This document shows positions 16,809 to 21,804 of a DNA stretch of 21,804 bases, one piece after another. Every line of letters begins with the position of its first letter. Positions within the stretch are counted from its first letter, which is position 1. A program made the position numbers and the translations under genes. The DNA comes from Fidelibacterota bacterium (GTDB lineage: Bacteria; Fidelibacterota; JAANXI01), in NCBI GenBank assembly GCA_018263365.1, contig JAANXI010000138.1, positions 1-21,804 on the forward strand, read 5' to 3'. The notes below the pieces were generated by a model. It saw only the letters and a list, made by a program, of their open reading frames with translations, ran no database searches and was not told the origin of the DNA.

Positions 16809-16841
16809 AAAAAGAAGGGGCAATCGGCGAGATCGCCCCTT
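16809..16841 (-). terminator. Intrinsic terminator of the CBM9-protein gene
   Basis: On the minus strand AAGGGGCGATC and its near-complement GATTGCCCCTT form an 11-bp stem with a single G-T mismatch and a 5-base loop (CTCGCC region). It is followed by C and T5. It begins about 17 bases past the stop codon at 16858. GC-rich stem plus T-run is the classical arrangement. It separates the CBM9 gene from the downstream receptor operon. Confidence 0.85.
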
Positions 16842-16857
16842 CCAATTATACACCAGA

Positions 16858-19392
16858 TTACTTCATGAGAACCATCTTCTTGGTCTGGTGGAAACCGGCG
16901 GCTTCGATCGTGTAGAAATAGACACCAGAGGAGAATCCTGTGGCATTCCATTCGACCTGATATTCGCCGGCCCGTTTATGTTCGTTCAGCAGCGTAGCGA
17001 CCTTTTCACCAAGCACGTTATAGACAGATAGGGTCACTTTCCCGTCGGTCGGTAGTGCATAGGCGATAGTCGTGTTCGGATTAAACGGATTCGGATAGTT
17101 TTGGGAGAGTTTGAAGGAATGAATCACATTATGCCCATCCTCAACACTCACGTTTTCCGGTTCGCCTAACCACGTGTATGTCCATTCGCGCGGATTCTGC
17201 CATCCGGTATCTTCGTTATGGGGCGAAAACGCAACATTGCCTTCCGCCGTCCCGTCGTCATTATCATGGATGTACAGATCCATCGGAATCCTCATACCTT
17301 CTTCGGGCGTCAATGCTTCATCGCCCTCAAGCAGGAGTGAATCGATGGCAATCCGCGTTTCAATAAAGTAATCCATCGTGCCGCCGCTCTCCCAATAGAA
17401 GTCCTCTTCAAGAGATATGATGGCTTGGCCTTTGTTTTGATGGTGGAGCCCATCCGGACGAATCGACAGATTGAAATCCGGTTCGGCACCGCGCTGGTAG
17501 CTAGAGTGCTTGGCGCCCCACTTGTAGTCGTAGAGGCCCAGAAACATTTCTATAGCATCCTGATTCCACCAATCCCCATCACCGTGATGGTAAGAGTCAT
17601 CGATAATATCAGCAGCAATGTAGAGGTATTCGGCATCAAGCGCCAACCAGATGGTGGCAGTCAGATCGTTGTCATCATCGAAGCTGCCAACAGCAACGTT
17701 GTTGACAGACGGCTTAATTTCAAATGGAACGATGTTATTCCACTCGGTGAAATCGCCGTCGGCGGCAAAATCGGTCGGGACATCCAGGGATATGGTAGCG
17801 ATCCCACGGGCTGTGCCGGTAATGGCACCGCTCACTCCGGCTGGACCGGTATTCCCTGCCTGATCTATACACTCGACCGCGTAATAGTAATCCCGCTGGG
17901 TGTCATCAAACGGATTGTAGATATAATGGGGGACGCTGCTGATATCCTCGCCAATTCCTTCAGCAATGAGGTCAACCCACGGATCGGTGACATCGTCAAT
18001 CGGGAAGGTACTGGCATACACATTATAGCTCTCGTAAGACTCATCCGGGACATCCTGCCAGGTAACTAAATTATAGTACGCCCCTGTATTGGGAGTGGCA
18101 CTGACGTTCTGCACTTCCGCCGGATCCGTGTTGTCAATTGGTGGATTCCCGGTCCAGATGTTATCCAAACGAATCGTCTGGTCTGAGGCGTCGCCACCGC
18201 TGTTCACAATCCGGAATGCGCTGGTTTGCGTTGAGTCAAAGTTGCCGGAATGAAAGTTTCCATCCGCGTCATAATACCCGACAGTGCGATCAAATTCCCG
18301 CAATGGAATCGCTACCTCTTTCCAGGTACCGTCATACCCGACATCGCTTTCTTCGAGTAAATAGTGGGCTTCAAACGGGTAATCATCTGTGCCGTCGCCA
18401 TCGAGGTCCGTATCGATAAAATCCAATCGCAACTGGCCCACACCAGCGTCAGCCTTAATGTTTAATTTTACTGTATCCAGACTCCATCGGTACAAGAGGT
18501 TTTTCGATTGTGCCAACGTAAAATTCGGACCGCTCCACTGGGCTCCAACATCCCAGCGTATGGTGTTCGTAGGATCTCCCTCCGCGTTTGGAATTCCCGT
18601 ACCTTCTTCCGGGCCGACAGTTCCACTCCAGGAAGAGAGAGTCACATTACCGGGTATTGTCCTTCCGTTGAAGAAGACCAGAGGCATTTCCGCGACGCCC
18701 TCAAGAATAAAATTATCGAGGATAATCACCCCTTCGGAAAAACCCGGATCGGGTTGACTGGATGCGATGGATAATTCAATGGCAATCGCCTTGATTTTAT
18801 CCAGATCCAGCGTTTCATTCCCGCTGATACCGGTCCAGTTAGTCATCTGGAATAATTCCGAATTGGCCTGGTCCGCTCCAAGCACCCCTTCGAGGGAGAT
18901 GGTTTGAGTATTCCAACCGGGTTCTGAATCCAGTACCTGATGGAAGGAATACCAATACTCGGCGTTATCCACTACATAAGTACTATCACCATTCGGGGAA
19001 TCACTCACATCCCAGAGGCAGACCCGCAGCTGGGTTGAACCTTCGATTGATTGGGGTGCAGACACATAATAGCTAAAGGATAAATCGGTAAATGCCGAGA
19101 AATCAAATGTTCCGCCTGTGTCCGGATAGAAATGCTCCAGTTTGGCAAATCCACCCCATGACTCGCTGTCTTCAATGCGATAATCCAGTTCCATCGCACG
19201 GGCGCCTTCGTATACCTCGTCAGTGATATACGAAATATCGATCGTGTCCGTATCCGTAGTTGGAGCCTGGCTGTAGGTCCAGAATGTCGTATCGTTGGCA
19301 GTTGGCTCAGTGTTGAAATCCATTAGGGGCCACTGGCCAAACAGCTGTGATGCGACGAAAGTCAGGACCGTGATGAGTAACAACTTTCTCAT
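16858..19392 (-). CDS. Secreted multi-module glycan-binding protein with CBM9 domain and T9SS tail
   Basis: An 844-residue protein with no visible catalytic motif. Signal peptide 1-20 (QLFG-Q). Residues 21-235 and about 236-420 look like two beta-sandwich carbohydrate-binding-type modules; the first begins WPLMDFNTEP and has a CBM11-like flavour (low certainty). A fibronectin III-like segment covers about 420-529 (VQNVSATPN to YYYAVECIDQAGN). A family 9 carbohydrate-binding-like domain covers about 530-745 (DGDFTEWNNI, IWLALDAEYLYIAADIIDDS, DAIEMFLGLYDY). The C-terminal domain has YPNPFNPNTTIAYALP (about 766-781) and ends KKMVLMK, a canonical T9SS type A tail. The probable role is capturing beta-glucan at the cell surface or on a secreted complex. 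AAGGAGA lies about six bases before the ATG. It has its own promoter and terminator, so it may be expressed at a different level from the receptor operon. Confidence 0.82.
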   Translation of the reverse strand: MRKLLLITVLTFVASQLFGQWPLMDFNTEPTANDTTFWTYSQAPTTDTDTIDISYITDEVYEGARAMELDYRIEDSESWGGFAKLEHFYPDTGGTFDFSAFTDLSFSYYVSAPQSIEGSTQLRVCLWDVSDSPNGDSTYVVDNAEYWYSFHQVLDSEPGWNTQTISLEGVLGADQANSELFQMTNWTGISGNETLDLDKIKAIAIELSIASSQPDPGFSEGVIILDNFILEGVAEMPLVFFNGRTIPGNVTLSSWSGTVGPEEGTGIPNAEGDPTNTIRWDVGAQWSGPNFTLAQSKNLLYRWSLDTVKLNIKADAGVGQLRLDFIDTDLDGDGTDDYPFEAHYLLEESDVGYDGTWKEVAIPLREFDRTVGYYDADGNFHSGNFDSTQTSAFRIVNSGGDASDQTIRLDNIWTGNPPIDNTDPAEVQNVSATPNTGAYYNLVTWQDVPDESYESYNVYASTFPIDDVTDPWVDLIAEGIGEDISSVPHYIYNPFDDTQRDYYYAVECIDQAGNTGPAGVSGAITGTARGIATISLDVPTDFAADGDFTEWNNIVPFEIKPSVNNVAVGSFDDDNDLTATIWLALDAEYLYIAADIIDDSYHHGDGDWWNQDAIEMFLGLYDYKWGAKHSSYQRGAEPDFNLSIRPDGLHHQNKGQAIISLEEDFYWESGGTMDYFIETRIAIDSLLLEGDEALTPEEGMRIPMDLYIHDNDDGTAEGNVAFSPHNEDTGWQNPREWTYTWLGEPENVSVEDGHNVIHSFKLSQNYPNPFNPNTTIAYALPTDGKVTLSVYNVLGEKVATLLNEHKRAGEYQVEWNATGFSSGVYFYTIEAAGFHQTKKMVLMK

Positions 19393-19512
19393 CGTTCTCT
19401 CCTTTTGTTAGTAGTTACATGGTTTTGGGCCGGTAATCTACCGCCGGTCCTATTATTTCTGAGGATAATGCGCGTTGGAAATCTGAGACTACCCGAAAAA
19501 TCGATTGTCCTC

Positions 19513-19540
19513 ATTGTATCTCCTGCAAATTTCATGTCAA
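19513..19540 (-). promoter_or_regulatory. Sigma-70 type promoter for the CBM9-protein gene
   Basis: Minus-strand TTGACA (19540-19535) and TACAAT (19518-19513) are separated by 16 bases: a perfect -35 and a one-mismatch -10. The predicted start of transcription is near 19506, giving a leader of about 115 bases. The leader contains a GC-rich hairpin (CGGTA-GAT-TACCG near 19431-19443) and ends in AAGGAGA before the ATG. If the organism uses the divergent Bacteroidetes sigma factor, this motif would be less meaningful. Confidence 0.6.
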
Positions 19541-19568
19541 TTGCAATAAATCCATTGAAATGCTCTAG

Positions 19569-19793
19569 TTAATCGATGGTCACATTCCGGTTAAAGAACA
19601 GAAAAATTCCGCCAACGATCAGCATCAGTCCGCCCCACCAAAGGTTAGGATGCACTTCCTGCAACACGGTGGAACTATGCGATGGAATAAACAGATAGTA
19701 AATCCCTGCTACAAAAATTAACCCGCCTATGATTAACAGCACCAATCCAATGAAAAACCAGATGGGGCGCATTCCCTTTCCCTCGTCTACCAT
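19569..19793 (-). CDS. Small two-helix membrane protein, unknown function
   Basis: 74 residues with two clear membrane spans: about 10-34 (IWFFIGLVLLIIGGLIFVAG) and about 51-67 (LWWGGLMLIVGGIFLFF). The connecting segment FIPSHSSTVLQEVHPN is polar. I do not recognise a named family. AGGAG lies eight bases before the ATG, and the gene starts 16 bases after the symporter stop, so the two are almost certainly cotranscribed. Its compact form and position suggest an accessory or stabilising subunit of the symporter, which is inference. Confidence 0.72.
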   Translation of the reverse strand: MVDEGKGMRPIWFFIGLVLLIIGGLIFVAGIYYLFIPSHSSTVLQEVHPNLWWGGLMLIVGGIFLFFNRNVTID

Positions 19794-19809
19794 TGACTCT
19801 ACTCCTCTC

Positions 19810-21471
19810 TTACCAGAAATAAATATTCAGTATAATTAAAACGATAACGGAAATGATGGCGTAAAATTCCGGCTTCTGATAGTATTTTACATCCTTGGTC
19901 TCCGCTTCTTCGGTCAGGCCCTTTACCAGCCCCACCAATTCGCTGTCCGGTTTTTTCTTCGTGAAGGCGCTAATAATAATAGTCACGCCAAAACAGATCA
20001 CCCAGGCCCACCAGGCCCGCCAGAAGTTCGCTGCCATATCGCTGGCCACATCGGACATCGTAATAAAACTCTCCGCAATCCAGCCGAACCGAACGCCCAA
20101 CCACATGGTAAACGAGGAGACCATTCCAACCAACAGCCCCCAAAATGCGCCATTCGGCGTAATCCATTTCACGAACATCCCCAGAAGCATTGTGGCAAAC
20201 AACGGGGCATTCACCCAAGAAAAGATCGCCTGCATATAGTCCATGATCGTGGGCATACTCTTGGCCCAGTATGCCGTGAAAACACTCAATATAATTCCAA
20301 CGATTGTGGCTACACGCCCCATCCAAAGGAGGTGATCACTTGTTGCGTTCTTATTGAGTACCGATTTATAGATATCGTAAGTCCACACGGTATTAAAGGC
20401 ACTGATGTTGCCTGCCTGCCCGGCCATAAACCCGGCAAGTAATGCCGTAATCCCCAAGCCGATCAGCCCGTTGGGATAGTACCGGGCGATAAGCATGGGC
20501 AGTGCGGAATCGTAGTTCACACTACCGCCATCTTGCAGTAGTTGGAAACCGCTGCCTGCATCTTTGGAAAGCACGAGAGCGATCAGCCCGCCGAGCACCA
20601 CAATAAAGGGAAGCGCCATCTTGAAAAAGGATGCGATGATCGGCGTCATCCTCGCCGACCGCAAATCTTTGGCGGAGAAAGCCCGTTGCACCACCAGGAA
20701 ATCGGTCGTCCAATATCCAAAGGATAATACGAACCCCAATCCCAGTACGATCCCGCCCCAGGTAACCATCATCCCGTTTTGCGTAGGATCGGCTGATGTC
20801 GACCAGAGCGTATTAAAAGAGTCGGGTACCCGGGCGAAAATTTCCTGGATGCTGCCAATTTCCACGATGCCCAGGATGACGACTAAAAAGAGTCCAAACC
20901 AAATCAGAAAGAACTGGACAATCTCCGTAAAAATCGCAGACATCAGCCCGCTGAGTGTAACATAGGCTGCCACCGTGGCGGCTGACGCCCACATACTCAC
21001 ATCCCAGTTCCATCCGAGGAAGGTGTGGAGCACCAGGGCCATGGCATACAGATTGATCCCGGAGACCAGCAGCGTCATAAACGCAAAGGAAAAGGCGTTC
21101 AACACACGAGTCTTTTCGTCAAACCGGAGTTTTAGATAGCCTGGAATCGATTTAATGCGGCTGCTATAATAGAAGGGCATCATGTAAATAGCGAGGAACA
21201 ACATCGCCGGGATGGCGCCAATCCAGTAGAAATGCGCAACATACATCCCGTATTTAAAGGTGTTCCCCGTCATGCCTAGTAACTCGAGTGCTCCCATATT
21301 TGCAGATAAAAAGGCTAAGCCGGCCACCCAGGAACTGTTCTTTCGCCCGGCGAGGAAAAAATCCTCATCGCTTTTGGTGAACCGTTTGAGGTAATAGCCG
21401 ATGCTCAGTACAAAGACGAAATACACTGCGATAACCACCCAGTCTACAAAAACTAATCTAATTGTCTCCAC
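19810..21471 (-). CDS. Sodium/solute symporter family (SSS) transporter
   Basis: A 553-residue inner membrane protein with about 13-14 hydrophobic spans. Family landmarks are FFLAGRKNSSWVAGLAFLSA near residue 40, the SIPGYLKLRFDEKTR region near 108-122, WTTDFLVVQRAFSAKD, and AGFMAGQAGNISAFNTVWTYDIYK at the SGLT helix-8 position. It would import a monosaccharide or related small solute with sodium; glucose released by the GH3 enzyme is the natural guess from context. The start is GTG at 21471 with AGGAG eight bases upstream. It is followed by the small two-helix protein. It stands upstream of the glycan genes and has its own leader next to the putative insertion-sequence end. Confidence 0.9.
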   Translation of the reverse strand: METIRLVFVDWVVIAVYFVFVLSIGYYLKRFTKSDEDFFLAGRKNSSWVAGLAFLSANMGALELLGMTGNTFKYGMYVAHFYWIGAIPAMLFLAIYMMPFYYSSRIKSIPGYLKLRFDEKTRVLNAFSFAFMTLLVSGINLYAMALVLHTFLGWNWDVSMWASAATVAAYVTLSGLMSAIFTEIVQFFLIWFGLFLVVILGIVEIGSIQEIFARVPDSFNTLWSTSADPTQNGMMVTWGGIVLGLGFVLSFGYWTTDFLVVQRAFSAKDLRSARMTPIIASFFKMALPFIVVLGGLIALVLSKDAGSGFQLLQDGGSVNYDSALPMLIARYYPNGLIGLGITALLAGFMAGQAGNISAFNTVWTYDIYKSVLNKNATSDHLLWMGRVATIVGIILSVFTAYWAKSMPTIMDYMQAIFSWVNAPLFATMLLGMFVKWITPNGAFWGLLVGMVSSFTMWLGVRFGWIAESFITMSDVASDMAANFWRAWWAWVICFGVTIIISAFTKKKPDSELVGLVKGLTEEAETKDVKYYQKPEFYAIISVIVLIILNIYFW

Positions 21472-21541
21472 CTACTGTTCTCCTCTGTCCAATTCGCCGG
21501 ATTTAAATTGATATCTTTTTCGAATGTTTTGGTAATAGCAG

Positions 21542-21571
21542 AAAATATGTTGTTTAGATATACCTGTTCAA
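21542..21571 (-). promoter_or_regulatory. Possible promoter of the symporter operon
   Basis: Minus-strand TTGAAC (21571-21566) and TATTTT (21547-21542) with an 18-base spacer, about 70 bases upstream of the GTG start. Match to the sigma-70 consensus is moderate. An alternative pair, TTGGCG with TATATC, overlaps it with a poor 15-base spacer. Confidence 0.35.
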
Positions 21572-21678
21572 AAAGTACGCCAATATGGATCTGATGAGTT
21601 GAAACCAGTGTAATTATCCATTCTTCGGGATGCTATGGCTGCTCGACTATGGAGAGTACTTTTTTGGAGTTACTCTGT

Positions 21679-21731
21679 CCTAAATTAAGCGATTTTGTGC
21701 GGCGATCTGCACCAATCTGTTGAGCGCGAAG
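21679..21731 (-). repeat. Right copy of the 53-bp inverted repeat
   Basis: Exact reverse complement of positions 1-53. The match ends at 21679 on the inner side (next base differs from the left copy). On the outer side it cannot be followed because the left copy is cut by the window edge. The two copies point inward, bracketing all glycan genes. Confidence 0.9.
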
Positions 21732-21804
21732 GCTCCGTGAAATCCTCGACAGACCCTCCGGGTATGCCTTCGGTTTCCCAAAACCCTTTTCATCTCAACA
21801 TCTT
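21680..21804 (-). CDS. Partial gene: C-terminal 40 residues, putative insertion-sequence transposase
   Basis: An open frame enters from the right edge and ends at TAG (21682-21680). It encodes a basic tail of 40 residues with RRHTRRVCRGFHGAFALNRL followed by VQIAAQNRLI. The last 16 residues are shared with the truncated left copy. Strongly basic composition, repetition in inverted orientation and a repeat boundary one base past the stop codon all fit an insertion-sequence transposase. No DDE or other catalytic motif is within view, so family is not assigned and another multicopy gene remains possible. Confidence 0.5.
   Translation of the reverse strand, partial: DVEMKRVLGNRRHTRRVCRGFHGAFALNRLVQIAAQNRLI

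Noticed and set aside
16618..16845. 75-codon minus-strand frame upstream of the TonB receptor
   Set aside because: It begins inside the intrinsic terminator stem and covers the receptor leader; the peptide has no recognisable features.
19389..19514. 41-codon minus-strand frame with AGGAG upstream whose TGA overlaps the ATG of the CBM9-protein gene
   Set aside because: The ATG lies within the -10 element of the better supported promoter, so a transcript from that promoter would not contain the start. Kept only as a curiosity; it would revive if transcription starts further upstream.
21651..21677. AGAGTA...TACTCT inverted repeat beside the right insertion-sequence end
   Set aside because: Six-base arms with a 12-base AT-rich loop; too weak to call a terminator or element terminus, and absent at the left copy.
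1..21804. CRISPR array, tRNA, rRNA or defence system
   Set aside because: No regularly spaced direct repeats, no cloverleaf-like or rRNA-like stretch, and no nuclease, helicase or toxin-like gene was seen on either strand.

Overview
The window is a single strand-coherent block: every credible gene lies on the minus strand, so the locus reads from right to left. The sequence suggests a Gram-negative member of the Fibrobacterota-Chlorobiota-Bacteroidota (FCB) superphylum outside the classical Bacteroides group, such as Calditrichota, Marinimicrobia, Balneolota or a related lineage. The reasons are type IX secretion (T9SS) style C-terminal domains with YPNPFN motifs, a PorV/PorQ-family outer membrane protein, a carboxypeptidase-regulatory-domain TonB receptor without any SusD, and a naturally permuted GH16 lichenase resembling the one from Fibrobacter. 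The lineage is inference from protein style; no marker gene is present.

Layout from the right edge (transcription order). 21679-21804: the 3' end of a gene that looks like an insertion-sequence transposase, ending in a 53-bp sequence repeated in inverted orientation at positions 1-53. 21472-21678: leader of the next operon. 21471-19569: a sodium/solute symporter and a small two-helix membrane protein. 19568-16858: a monocistronic unit with a near-consensus sigma-70 type promoter, a secreted CBM9-containing protein and a clear intrinsic terminator. 16618-1029: a long run of eight genes with no visible internal terminator: TonB-dependent receptor, large T9SS-type secreted protein with calcium-loop and fibronectin III-like segments, PorV/PorQ-like barrel, PPIase-like (SurA-like) lipoprotein, GH9 endoglucanase, permuted GH16 lichenase with malectin-like module, GH3 exo-beta-glucosidase, and GH16 laminarinase-type lipoprotein. 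1028-54: about 1 kb with no credible gene but several small perfect palindromes. 53-1: the inverted copy of the putative insertion-sequence end.

Functionally this is a beta-glucan utilisation locus. Two secreted endo-enzymes carrying T9SS-type tails (GH9, permuted lichenase) would cut mixed-linkage or beta-1,4 glucan outside the cell. Two probable lipoprotein or periplasm-facing enzymes (laminarinase-type GH16, GH3) would degrade 1,3-linked chains and oligosaccharides to glucose. The TonB receptor would import oligosaccharides, the CBM9 protein and the 1179-residue protein would bind glycan at the surface, and the symporter would take monosaccharide across the inner membrane. The most unusual aspects are the lack of SusD and of any regulator, the inclusion of a PorV-like barrel and a PPIase-like lipoprotein between importer and enzymes, and the inverted repeat that brackets the whole locus.
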